This document shows, piece by piece, positions 42,401 to 52,408 of a stretch of 64,000 nt of DNA. The DNA is from JAICTV01 sp035634055 (GTDB taxonomy: Bacteria; Planctomycetota; Phycisphaerae; Tepidisphaerales; Tepidisphaeraceae). The translations under genes were made by a program, and so were the position numbers. Position 1 is the first letter of the stretch. Each line of letters opens with the position of its first letter. The DNA lies in the NCBI GenBank assembly GCA_035634055.1, contig DASQDR010000058.1:31831-95830 (forward strand). The letters are read 5' to 3'. The notes beneath the pieces were generated by a model, which did not search any database, was not told the DNA's origin, and saw only the letters and a list, made by a program, of their open reading frames with translations.

Positions 42401-42477
42401 GTCATCTCGAAGCGTACTCGCGAGGGATGTCCGCGCTCGTGAAGCCGAGATCCCTCGCGAGTACGCTTCGGGATGAC
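42401..42477. repeat. Dispersed palindromic repeat, copy D
   Basis: 77 bases. GTCATCTCGAAGCGTACTCG on the left pairs with CGAGTACGCTTCGGGATGAC on the right with a single mismatch. The interior GAGGGAT / ATCCCTC is also paired. Confidence 0.85.
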
Positions 42478-42579
42478 AATCGGCCTGTGCTGACGCGATT
42501 CCGGACCGTCATCGGACGGTGCGCGACCCTGTCATTAGGGCTACCGTCTCGCGAGGTCGGCCGGCCCCGCACGGGCGAC

Positions 42580-44412
42580 TTACCACCCGTTCTTCAAGCC
42601 CAGCTTGGCGTTGCCGGTGGTCACGTTGTCGACGATCTGGTTCTTGCTCCCGGTCGCCAGTTGGATGCCGAACGCGCCGTTGTAGCAGACCACGTTGCTG
42701 GTGACGGTCGTCGCGTTGGTGCCCATCAGCAACATGCCGTTCTTGGCATTGGCCAGCTTTCGCTTGCCGCTGATGTCGGCGCCGATGATGTTGCGGCGGA
42801 CGAGGTTCCCCGAGCTGTTGTACATCCGGATGCCGTCGCCGCCGTTGCCGGAGATGATGTTGCCGGTCCCCTTGCGCGTGCCGCCGATCTGGTTCTGGCC
42901 GTTGCCGACGAAGATGCCGTCGGTGGCGTTGCCCAGGTCGATCTTGCCCGCCAGGTCGGTGCCGATCCGGTTGGAGTAGATCTTCTGACCGGCCGTTCCG
43001 GACGACAGGACGATTCCCTGCCCGTTGCCGGAGACGACGTTGCCGGCGCCCTTGGTGCCCAGGAAGTTGCTACCGGCCTTGTCCGTGACCATCACGCCCG
43101 CGCCGGTGTTGCCCAGGGGGGCGTTGCCGGCGGCGGTGGTGCCGATGTAGTTGCCCTGGAGCAGGTTCATGCTGCTGCCGGAGTAGACGCCGACGCCGCC
43201 GTTGTCGTTGCCGCTGATGACGTTGCGCTCGGCGAACTTGCGTCCGCCGACGCGGTTGTCGTGGGCGCCGTTGGTGAACTCCATGCCGCGGCCGGTGTTG
43301 CCGAGATCCTTGGTGCCGGTGAGGTCGGTGCCGATGAAGTTGCCCTGGACGCGGTTGTTGCTGGCGGTGGAGAGGAACAGGACGACACCGCCATAGCCGT
43401 TGGCGCTGACGACGTTGCCCGCGCCGGTGTTGCCGCCGCCGATGACGTTGTCCGGGCGCGAGACCTCCACGCCGTACCACCCGTTGCCCAGGCGCTTGGT
43501 GCCGCTGGCGTCGGTGCCGATGAAGTTCCCCTGCACGACGTTGAGGCGCGAGCCGGCATTGACGATCAAGACGCCATCGCGGGCGTTGCCGCTGATGACG
43601 TTGCGGCGGCCCTTGCCGCTGCCGCCGATGAAGTTCGCCGCCGCCGACTCCATCTGCACGCCGTTGAGGGCGTTGCCGAGTTTCTTCGTGCCGGTGGCGT
43701 CGGTGCCGACGTAGTTGCCGATCACGGTGTTGTTCTTGGCCGCGGCAGTGTAGAGGAAGACGCCGGTCTGCCCGTTGCCGCTGATGACGTTGCGGTCCCC
43801 CTTGGTCGCGCCGCCGATCACGTTGCCAGGCGACTGCACGATGATGCCGTGCGCAGCGTTGCCCAGGTCGGCGGCGCCGGCGCGGTCGGTGCCGATGTGG
43901 TTGCCGGCGACACGGTTGCCGCCCTTGCCAAAGATGAAGATCCCGCTGCCGCCGAAGCGGTTGATCGCCAGCCCGCGGACGAGCACGCCCGTGCCGGTGA
44001 TCTTGATCCCGTCGGCGCCGCCCGCCTTGGAGCCATTGAGCTCGATGAGCGGCGTGCCGGCGTAGCCCGGCTGGGTGGTGGCGTCCAGCGTCGTGTGGTC
44101 CCCCAGTGCGGGCAGCCCCTTCGAGGGGGTGATGGTCTTGGCGCCCGAGCCGATGGCGAACTTGATGGTGTCGGCGCCGGCGTGATTGTTGGCGTCGGTG
44201 ATCGCCTGGCGGAGCGAGCCGCCGCCGGAGTCGTTGGTGTTGGTGACCGTGTAGGTCGACATCAGCCGGCGGTCCTCGAGGGCCTCGAGCACCGGCGGGC
44301 GGTCGGTGACAGCAATCGTCGTCGCCACGCCGTCGAGCTTGTGCGCCACGAAGGAGGCCAGCGGCGCAACGGCCGAACTCAGCACGCTGTGGATGTGTTT
44401 GATGTGCTTCAC
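42580..44412 (-). CDS. LExRxL-motif beta-helix protein with NVISGN repeats
   Basis: A 610-residue predicted surface protein. The motif LEALEDRRLMSTYTVT lies about 50 residues from the start. Then comes a short cap, NTNDSGGGSLRQAITDANN, DTIKFAIGSG and LDATTQPGYAGTPLIELNGS, which is the usual N-terminal region of such helices. The rest is at least seven repeats of about 60 residues with the core RNVISGN-x-x-x-G-V, then N-x-V-x-GN-[YF]-[VI]-GTD and G-T-K-x-LGN. This folds as a right-handed parallel beta-helix. The role may be adhesion or glycan binding. The start is uncertain: I use the GTG 44412 (KHIKHIHSVLSSAV); the frame continues to 44484. It shares the LExRxL motif with four other proteins here. 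Confidence 0.85.
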   Translation of the reverse strand: MKHIKHIHSVLSSAVAPLASFVAHKLDGVATTIAVTDRPPVLEALEDRRLMSTYTVTNTNDSGGGSLRQAITDANNHAGADTIKFAIGSGAKTITPSKGLPALGDHTTLDATTQPGYAGTPLIELNGSKAGGADGIKITGTGVLVRGLAINRFGGSGIFIFGKGGNRVAGNHIGTDRAGAADLGNAAHGIIVQSPGNVIGGATKGDRNVISGNGQTGVFLYTAAAKNNTVIGNYVGTDATGTKKLGNALNGVQMESAAANFIGGSGKGRRNVISGNARDGVLIVNAGSRLNVVQGNFIGTDASGTKRLGNGWYGVEVSRPDNVIGGGNTGAGNVVSANGYGGVVLFLSTASNNRVQGNFIGTDLTGTKDLGNTGRGMEFTNGAHDNRVGGRKFAERNVISGNDNGGVGVYSGSSMNLLQGNYIGTTAAGNAPLGNTGAGVMVTDKAGSNFLGTKGAGNVVSGNGQGIVLSSGTAGQKIYSNRIGTDLAGKIDLGNATDGIFVGNGQNQIGGTRKGTGNIISGNGGDGIRMYNSSGNLVRRNIIGADISGKRKLANAKNGMLLMGTNATTVTSNVVCYNGAFGIQLATGSKNQIVDNVTTGNAKLGLKNGW

Positions 44413-44704
44413 GCCCCTTGGTTCGGCGCGAACCTCAATGGACGTGACGAAGTCAAAAAGAAAAATTTCGACACCGCGCCGCACGACCGGCGCAGCTTCA
44501 CGCGCGGTGTGAAGGTGCGCCCGTTGTCGCGATCAGTAAAGCCCCGGCCGCGATTCTCGGACGTGCGGCGCCGCGCGCGCAAGGGCCCGGCCGGGGCCGG
44601 CGGTGCGGGCAAGTGATCCGTTCTCACCCGCCGCGCCGTCGCGCACAATGCGGGCTCGCGAGCGTCCGGCATCAGATGACACCCCATTTTCGGAGCACCC
44701 GCCC

Positions 44705-45820
44705 ATGAGCAACGCCACCCGTCGGCAGTTCCTTCGCAACAGTGGCATCCTGGCGATGGCGGCGGCGGGGGCCGGGCCGCTGCTGCGGACCTCGCGCGCC
44801 CAAACGACCGCGCCGGAGAAGAAGCTGGGGTTCGCCATCGTCGGCCTGGGGCGCTTCGGCGCGGGCAAGCTGCTGGCGGCCCTGCCCGAGTGCAAGTACG
44901 CCCGCCCGGCCGCGCTGGTCAGCGGCTCGCCCGACAAGGCGAAGGACCTGGCCAACAAGTACGGCATCCCCGCGAAGTCGATCTATAACTACGAGAACTT
45001 CGACGCCATCAAGGACAACCCCGACGTCGACGTGGTCTTCGTCGTGCTCCCCAACAGCATGCACTGCGAGTTCACCGTGCGCGCCGCCAAGGCGGGCAAG
45101 CACGTGATGTGCGAGAAGCCGATGGCCGTCACCGCCGCCGAGTGCCACCAGATGATCGACGCCTGCAAGCAGGCCGACCGGAAGCTCATGATCGGCTACC
45201 GCCTGCGCTACGAGCCGTACAACATGCGCGCCATCGAGCTCGTGCAGTCCAAGGCGAACGGCGCGGCGCGGATGATCGAGTCGGGGAACGCGTTCAACAT
45301 CGGCCCCAACGAGTGGCGCACCGACAAGAAGCTCGCCGGCGGCGGGCCGGTCATGGACCTCGGCGTCTACTCGATCAACGCGTCGCGCTACCTGCTCGGC
45401 GAGGAGCCCACCCACGTCACCGCCCAGGTCTGGCAGCCGAAGGACGACCCGCGCTTCAGGACGACCGAGGCGCAGATGGCCTTCAGCATGAGGTTCCCCA
45501 GCGGCGCGATCTCCAACTGCACGACCAGCTACTGCCACCAATCGATCAGCCACTACCGCGTGCTGAGCGAGCACGGCGAGCTGCGCATGGAGCCGGCGTT
45601 CGGGTACGGCGGGCAGAAGCTCCGCGTCCGCGGGCGCGGCAAGAACGAGGAGATCGACTTCCCGCAGGTCAACCACTTCGTCGCCGAGATGGACCACTTC
45701 GCCCAGTGCATTCTCAACAACACCGACCCGCGCACACCAGGGGAGGACGGGCTGCGCGACGTCCACATCATGGAAAAGCTTTACCAGGCGGTGGAGCAGC
45801 AGAAGTGGGTTGCGGTGTGA
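44705..45820 (+). CDS. Tat-exported Gfo/Idh/MocA oxidoreductase
   Basis: A periplasmic NAD(P)-dependent sugar oxidoreductase of 371 residues. The N terminus TRRQFLRNSGILAMAAAGAG is a twin-arginine signal, so the protein is exported folded with its cofactor. The Rossmann motif is FAIVGLGRFGAGKLLAAL; the EKP motif is HVMCEKPMAVTAAECHQMID. A C-terminal beta domain carries GGGPVMDLGVYSINASRYLL. The pattern equals glucose-fructose oxidoreductase-like members, common in planctomycetes. The substrate is unknown. The ATG has CGGAG about nine bases upstream. The next gene is 445 bases away. Confidence 0.9.
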   Translation: MSNATRRQFLRNSGILAMAAAGAGPLLRTSRAQTTAPEKKLGFAIVGLGRFGAGKLLAALPECKYARPAALVSGSPDKAKDLANKYGIPAKSIYNYENFDAIKDNPDVDVVFVVLPNSMHCEFTVRAAKAGKHVMCEKPMAVTAAECHQMIDACKQADRKLMIGYRLRYEPYNMRAIELVQSKANGAARMIESGNAFNIGPNEWRTDKKLAGGGPVMDLGVYSINASRYLLGEEPTHVTAQVWQPKDDPRFRTTEAQMAFSMRFPSGAISNCTTSYCHQSISHYRVLSEHGELRMEPAFGYGGQKLRVRGRGKNEEIDFPQVNHFVAEMDHFAQCILNNTDPRTPGEDGLRDVHIMEKLYQAVEQQKWVAV

Positions 45821-46265
45821 GACCGCCGCGACCGACCGACCCGCCCGACGACGCGCCGCGCCGGGCCGTGCCGGCGGGCCGTGCCGCGCCGGGCCGCGCC
45901 GCGCGATGTCATCCCCAAGCGTACTCGCGAGGGATCTCCCCATGGTGAGCACCCTTCGGCGACCCAGGACTCCTCGCGAGTGCCCTTCGGGACGAGAGTG
46001 CTCCGCCGTTGACGCGTGACTCCGGCCGCGCGGCCGTAACGCCGGCTCCACGAGCCACAGAAGGCGCGCGGCGCGGCGTGCCCGCGGCCGCGCGTAGCGC
46101 CTCCTTGCCGTTTCTCCGCGACAGCTTTCCCAGCTTCACAACTATCGGACGGGCGTGGCGGCGGATGCGTTTTTAGGTTGTGATCGTCGGCGGCGGGCCG
46201 ATAAGTTAGCGGTCGCAGAGTCGCCGCCCGTTCCGAGCCGGTTATCGCAACCAAGGACTAGCACC
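45821..46265. other. Intergenic region with palindromic repeat E
   Basis: 445 bases without a convincing gene. Repeat copy E is at 45908..45996, after a short GCCGTGCCG-rich run. The last 100 bases are less GC-rich and lead to the kelch protein gene. No clear promoter is visible. Confidence 0.5.
45908..45996. repeat. Dispersed palindromic repeat, copy E (degenerate)
   Basis: The left arm GTCATCCCCAAGCGTACTCG is well kept. The right arm CGCGAGTGCCCTTCGGGACG shows several changes. The interior GAGGGATCTCC is still recognisable. Confidence 0.7.
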
Positions 46266-48620
46266 GTGGCCCGAATTCGTATCCCGCGCCGCCCGCGGCA
46301 GCGCCCCAGCGCTTCCGTCGCGTCCTGCCTCCGCGGCTCCGCCGTTCGTTCCGCCGCTTCCGCCGTCGCCGTCGAGCGGCTCGAGGGTCGGCGGTTGATG
46401 GCGTTCGCGCTGAACGTCAACTTCCAGCCCGCGGGCGTGCCCGTACCGGCAGGGTACGTCGCCGACACCGGCTTGGTCTACGGCGCCCGCGGCGGCGGCC
46501 AGACCTTCGGCTGGAACGTTGACAATGCTGCCAACGCCCGCGACCGCGACAGCGCCTCGTCGCCCGACCAGCGCCACGACACGCTCGCCCACACGCAGGT
46601 CGGCGGCAGCCGGACGTGGGAGCTGGCGGTCCCCAACGGGAACTACAAGGTGCACATCGTCGGCGGCGACGCCGACTTCACCGGCAGCGCGGTCCGCTTC
46701 AACGCCGAGGGGCAGATTGTCACCGACGGCACCACCAGCAGCGCGCAGCGCTGGATCGCCGGCACGCGCGTCGTCACCGTCAGTGACGGGCGGCTCACCA
46801 TCGCCAACGCCGCCGGCGCGAGCAACAACAAGATCAGCTTCATCGAGGTGGCCAGCGCCGAGGGCCCCGCGCCGGCGGCCGTCTCGCTCACCGCGCCCGG
46901 AACGATCCAGGCGGAAGAATTCGATGCCGGCGGCAGCGGCGTCGCTTACTCCGACACCACCGGCGGCAACGCCGGCGGCGCTTACCGAAACACGGACGTC
47001 GATCTGATCGCGTCGTCCGAAGGCGGCTACGCCGTCGGCTACACGCGCCCGGGCGAGTGGCTCAAGTACACCGTCGACGTCACCGCCGCCGGCAACTACA
47101 CCCTCGATGCCCGCGTCGCCTCCGCCAGCAGCGGCGGCGTGTTCCACGTCGAGGTTGACGGCGTCGACAAGACCGGCCCGATGAACCTCGGCAACACCGG
47201 CGGGTGGCAGGCCTGGAAGACGATCTCCAAGTCAGGCATCGCCCTGACCAAGGGGCAGCACACCTTCCGCCTGGTCTTCGACAAGGCCAACAGCGGCTCG
47301 GACATCGGCAACGTGAACTGGCTGAAGCTCTCGGGCACCAGCAACCCGACGCTGCCAGTCGTTTCGGTCAGCGCCACCGACTCCAGCGCGAGCGAGCCGG
47401 GGACTAACACCGGCAAGTTCACCATCACCCGCACCGGCTCGACCGCGGCGGCCCTGACCGTCAGCTACACGGTCGCCGGCACCGCGACCGGCGGCAGCGA
47501 CTACAACGCGCTGGCCGGCAGCGTCACCCTTCCCGCGGGCGCGTCGTCGGTGGTGATCAGCGTGGTGCCGAAGGACGACGCCGCCTCCGAGGGCAGCGAG
47601 TCGGTCCAGCTCACGCTCGTCAACGGCAGCGGCTTCGCCCTCGGCAACGCGTCGGCCAACGTCACCATCGCCGACAATGAGGTCGTCAACCCGCAGCCGG
47701 GCGACGTGAAATGGCCCACGAACTGGACCAAGGGCCCGAACATCCCCAAGCCGCGCTGGGAAGCGGCGACGGCCGTCGTGGACGGCAAGGTGTGGGTCTT
47801 CGGCGGGTGGATCAGCGCGGGGGCGGTCGGCACGCAGCAGGTGGACGTGTACGACGTCGCCGCCAACAAGTGGTCCACGCTCAGCAAGTACGCCCCGATC
47901 CCGCACACGCACTCCGCGTCGGCGTCGGACCCGTCCAAGCACGAGGTCTATTTCGCCGGCGGGCTGTTTGGCGGCTATCCCGGCACCCCGACCAACCGCG
48001 CCTGGAAGTTCAACACCCAGACGCAAGTCTGGACCGAGCTGCCGTCGATGCCGGAGAACCACTCCTCCGGCGGGCTGGCGCTGGTCAACGGGAAGCTGCA
48101 CTACCTCGGCGGCGTCGAGGACGACCGCGAGACCAACACCGACCGCCACCTCGTGCTCGACCTGAACAACCTCGCCGCCGGCTGGAAGGCGGCCCCCGAT
48201 ATGCCCGGCGGCCGCGACCACTTCGCCGCGCTGGAGCTGGGCGGGAAGCTTTACGCCATCGGCGGCGAGTTCGGCCACGATATCACCCACGACCAGCAGG
48301 CCCTCGTGCACCGGTTCGACCCGGCGAGCAACTCCTGGCAGCGCCTGGCGGACATGCCCGTCGCCAGCAGCCACTTCGAGTCCAGCACCTTCGTCTGGAA
48401 CGGCAAGATCGTCGTGGCCGGCGGACAGGTGGACGGCTGGAAGGCGACCGACACCGTCTCGCTCTACGACCCCGCCACCGACAAGTGGTCCACGATCGGC
48501 AAGCTCCCCGTCCCCTTGCAGGGGCCGGTCGTGCAGCTCGTCGGCAACAAGCTGGTCATCAACGGCGGCAGCAAGCAGCAGGGCCCGATCGGCGACACCT
48601 GGTTCGCTGAACTGAAGTAG
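46266..48620 (+). CDS. LExRxL-motif CBM6/Calx-beta/kelch surface protein
   Basis: A 784-residue predicted exported protein. After about 35 Arg/Ser/Ala-rich residues comes VERLEGRRLMAFALNVNFQP, the LExRxL motif. The next domain is malectin-like (TGLVYGARGGGQTFGWNVDN, TWELAVPNGNYKVHIVGGD). A CBM6 follows (IQAEEFDAGGSGVAYSDT, YTRPGEWLKYTVDVTAAGNY, W-Q-A-W-K-T), then a Calx-beta domain (VSATDSSASEPGTNTGKFTI to ASEGSESVQLTL). The last 300 residues are a kelch beta-propeller, with blades such as GKVWVFGGWISAG, GKLYAIGGEFGHD and GKIVVAGGQVDGW. It probably binds polysaccharides. The GTG 46266 is chosen for AAGGA nine bases upstream. The family motif links it to the PAD homologue and the beta-helix proteins. 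Confidence 0.87.
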   Translation: MARIRIPRRPRQRPSASVASCLRGSAVRSAASAVAVERLEGRRLMAFALNVNFQPAGVPVPAGYVADTGLVYGARGGGQTFGWNVDNAANARDRDSASSPDQRHDTLAHTQVGGSRTWELAVPNGNYKVHIVGGDADFTGSAVRFNAEGQIVTDGTTSSAQRWIAGTRVVTVSDGRLTIANAAGASNNKISFIEVASAEGPAPAAVSLTAPGTIQAEEFDAGGSGVAYSDTTGGNAGGAYRNTDVDLIASSEGGYAVGYTRPGEWLKYTVDVTAAGNYTLDARVASASSGGVFHVEVDGVDKTGPMNLGNTGGWQAWKTISKSGIALTKGQHTFRLVFDKANSGSDIGNVNWLKLSGTSNPTLPVVSVSATDSSASEPGTNTGKFTITRTGSTAAALTVSYTVAGTATGGSDYNALAGSVTLPAGASSVVISVVPKDDAASEGSESVQLTLVNGSGFALGNASANVTIADNEVVNPQPGDVKWPTNWTKGPNIPKPRWEAATAVVDGKVWVFGGWISAGAVGTQQVDVYDVAANKWSTLSKYAPIPHTHSASASDPSKHEVYFAGGLFGGYPGTPTNRAWKFNTQTQVWTELPSMPENHSSGGLALVNGKLHYLGGVEDDRETNTDRHLVLDLNNLAAGWKAAPDMPGGRDHFAALELGGKLYAIGGEFGHDITHDQQALVHRFDPASNSWQRLADMPVASSHFESSTFVWNGKIVVAGGQVDGWKATDTVSLYDPATDKWSTIGKLPVPLQGPVVQLVGNKLVINGGSKQQGPIGDTWFAELK

Positions 48621-48631
48621 CGGACCGCTCA

Positions 48632-48704
48632 CCGCAAAGGCGCGGAGGACGCGGAGGCTGGCCCAATCTTCAAGAACGCCTGGCGCGATCTGGCGCCTTT
48701 GCGG
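48632..48704. repeat. 73-base inverted repeat, CCGCAAAGGCGC type
   Basis: Arms CCGCAAAGGCGC (48632..48643) and GCGCCTTTGCGG (48693..48704) are perfect. The inner part has GGAGGACGCGGAGG. It lies between convergent genes and ends nine bases before the next stop codon. It may double as a terminator. Confidence 0.7.
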
Positions 48705-48712
48705 CGATTGCC

Positions 48713-49927
48713 TTATTGCTTCTTGAAGTTGGCCGTCACGGGCGTGATGAAGTCCGTGTACTCCGCTGCCAATTGTTCCGGCGGGACGGGCGCCGAGCCG
48801 TCGCGGATGATCAGGCGGTAGCGCAGCCGCAGCGGCTTGTCCTTCGAAACCTCCCCCTTGAAGAACGACCCGAACCGCCCGTAGGGGCGGGTCGAGTACT
48901 GGTTGGGGCGGGGGTTGGCCGGTGGGTCCAGGTGCGTGACCGCGTAGGGCTTGCCGTCCACGCTGAACGCGGCGTGCGTCCAGTCGCACGCTTCCCACAC
49001 GTCGTCCTTCACCCGCGTTGCCCCTGCCGGGCGGGTGTAGACGGCGGCGCCCGGCTTTCCGTCGGCGCCAGGCGCATCGGCAACCTCCTGGGCGGCGCGG
49101 AAGTGGAAGCCGGCGTGGTGCGCGTCGCCGCCGAGGGTGATCGGCTCATCGGTCAGCGCCGCGACCGTGACCTCGTAGTCCATCACCACGTGCGCCGGCC
49201 CGACCCGCCAGGTGATCACCTCGCGGGTATCGCGGATGACCGCCTTCTCATCTCGCCCGACCCAATCGACCACCTGCGCCCGCCGCGCCGCCACCGGGCC
49301 GGCGAACTCGCGTTCGGCGAGGTACCTGGCGTGCCGCTGGCTGACGCCCTTGCCGTGCCAGAAGTCCCCGTGCGGCGTGTCGTTGAAGCCGAAGAAGATG
49401 CCGCGATGGTGCGTGTACCGCCCGCCGGGGCCCTTGGTGATCAGCGCCGGGTCGCGGCCGAAGCCGTAGACGTGGGTGAACGGCTTGAACGTCTCCTCGA
49501 TCCGCGCCGGGTCGTAGGCGATCATGTCGCGGGAGACGGGTGCATCGCCGAACAGCAGGTCGCGGTGCCCGCCGCCGTCGGCGAAGCGCCAGGCCGCCGG
49601 CGGGACCGCAGGCGGGTCATCGCGGAACACAGCGAACGTCCTGGGTCGTTCGCCATCGAGCTTGTGGACGACGAAGCGAAGCGTCGCCCCCGCCGGGGTG
49701 CGCTCGACCTGCACCGGCGTCGCCGGCCCGCCGGAAATGCCCGGCAGGAGAATCAGGTTCCCCTCTGGCACGCCGCCGGCCATGGAAACCGTGACCGCCG
49801 AATTGATGCGCGTGACGCCCGCCGGGTCTAAGGTGAGCTCGCCGGCGAACTCCGCGCCGAGCAGCACGGCCGGGGCGGGCGCGAGCAGCACGGCGGCGAC
49901 AGCGGCGGTGCGAAACAGGTTAAACAT
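48713..49927 (-). CDS. PmoA/DUF6807 family exported protein
   Basis: A 404-residue protein of the family often labelled 'PmoA' (PF14100/DUF6807), abundant in planctomycetes; it is not methane monooxygenase, and its role is unproven, with sugar-related functions often suggested. A signal peptide covers residues 1-24 (MFNLFRTAAVAAVLLAPAPA). Family segments are RFADGGGHRDLLFGDAPVSR, PFTHVYGFGRD, KGPGGRYTHHRGIFFGFNDT and HGDFWHGKG. Later come GGDAHHAGFHFRAAQEV and THLDPPANPRPNQYSTRPYG, also typical. The ATG is preceded by AAAGGAC. Upstream residues in the same frame are Arg/Pro-rich and rejected. It is convergent with the kelch protein gene. Confidence 0.85.
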   Translation of the reverse strand: MFNLFRTAAVAAVLLAPAPAVLLGAEFAGELTLDPAGVTRINSAVTVSMAGGVPEGNLILLPGISGGPATPVQVERTPAGATLRFVVHKLDGERPRTFAVFRDDPPAVPPAAWRFADGGGHRDLLFGDAPVSRDMIAYDPARIEETFKPFTHVYGFGRDPALITKGPGGRYTHHRGIFFGFNDTPHGDFWHGKGVSQRHARYLAEREFAGPVAARRAQVVDWVGRDEKAVIRDTREVITWRVGPAHVVMDYEVTVAALTDEPITLGGDAHHAGFHFRAAQEVADAPGADGKPGAAVYTRPAGATRVKDDVWEACDWTHAAFSVDGKPYAVTHLDPPANPRPNQYSTRPYGRFGSFFKGEVSKDKPLRLRYRLIIRDGSAPVPPEQLAAEYTDFITPVTANFKKQ

Positions 49928-50542
49928 TCGGGTCCTTTCGATGATCCGTGGCGAACGCTGACGGCCCGCGGGCGCGCTCAGCCGTAGCATAACGCGGTCG
50001 CTCGCACGAGATATCCTGCTCCTGCTCCCCCTTGCGGCCGGGATGTCCGGCCCGCTGCGAGAGCCCACGATTATCGGCTCGCCGCGCGGGCGCAAAAGCT
50101 GCGAAATGCAGTTGAGCCCCGGGTGGCGGGGCGGGTAGACTTGGCGGCGGCGACTGCCCAGTGGCTGCGCCCGTGTTGCTTGTCGGTCTCGCCCGTCGCC
50201 GCCGGGCGCTGGCGCGGTGCCGGGCGCGGATCCGGACGCGATGCCGGGTCGCGGAGGGTGAACTGAGCGGTTTGGCCTGCGTATAATTGGTTGTGCCGCC
50301 GACAGGGGATCCGCCGCCGCCAACGCCCCCCGGTGCGCGGCGTTAACGAGGCCGCCAGAGCGTGTGTTGCGACCGGCCCGACGACCCGCGACGAGCCGCA
50401 CCGTTTCCCGCCTCTCAGGGCGATCCGATGAAGAGCGCTGACCGAACTGCCGCGTGCGCCCGGAGCGACGCCGCGCCCGACCGCGATGCTGACGCCGACA
50501 AGTTAACTGTTCCACCGCCTCTGCCCGCGAGGATCTTCACCA
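49928..50542. other. Divergent intergenic region before the pilus locus
   Basis: 615 bases without a supported gene, between the divergent DUF6807 and pilB-like genes. A consensus TATAAT at 50282 and a leader of about 250 bases precede pilB. A GGCCGGGATGTCCGGCC hairpin lies near 50035..50051. An open frame at 50362..50542 runs out of frame into pilB and looks spurious. Confidence 0.5.
50259..50287 (+). promoter_or_regulatory. Promoter of the pilus locus, TGAACT-N17-TATAAT
   Basis: TATAAT (50282..50287) is a consensus -10. TGAACT lies 17 bases upstream at 50259..50264, one transposition away from TTGACT. Transcription from about 50294 leaves a leader of about 250 bases. Confidence 0.5.
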
Positions 50543-52324
<1,782 letters not shown>

Positions 52325-52348
52325 CTCTGCCGGCCCGCCGCGGCGATA

Positions 52349-52389
52349 CTGGCAACTAACACTGGCAACTGGCAACTGGCAACTGGCAA
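52349..52389. repeat. Tandem CTGGCAA repeat between pilB and pilT
   Basis: One CTGGCAA unit at 52349..52355 and four in tandem at 52362..52389 lie 19 to 60 bases before the pilT start. It is the kind of heptamer array seen in planctomycete intergenic DNA. Confidence 0.75.
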
Positions 52390-52408
52390 CTGACCACGGA
52401 CGCAAACC

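Noticed and set aside
42580..44412. Regular DNA repeats taken for a CRISPR or satellite array
   Set aside because: The periodicity follows codons of a beta-helix protein; there are no identical short direct repeats with unique spacers.
46155..46265. Longer N terminus for the kelch/CBM6 protein
   Set aside because: The GTG at 46266 has a better ribosome binding site and leaves the LExRxL motif at a distance similar to the other family members.
48713..49927. Methane monooxygenase subunit (from the family nickname PmoA)
   Set aside because: The protein is a soluble exported protein with a signal peptide and lacks the membrane helices and ligands of particulate methane monooxygenase.
50362..50542. 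Small open frame in the pilB leader
   Set aside because: Arg/Ala/Asp-rich, out of frame with pilB and without a ribosome binding site; most likely untranslated leader.
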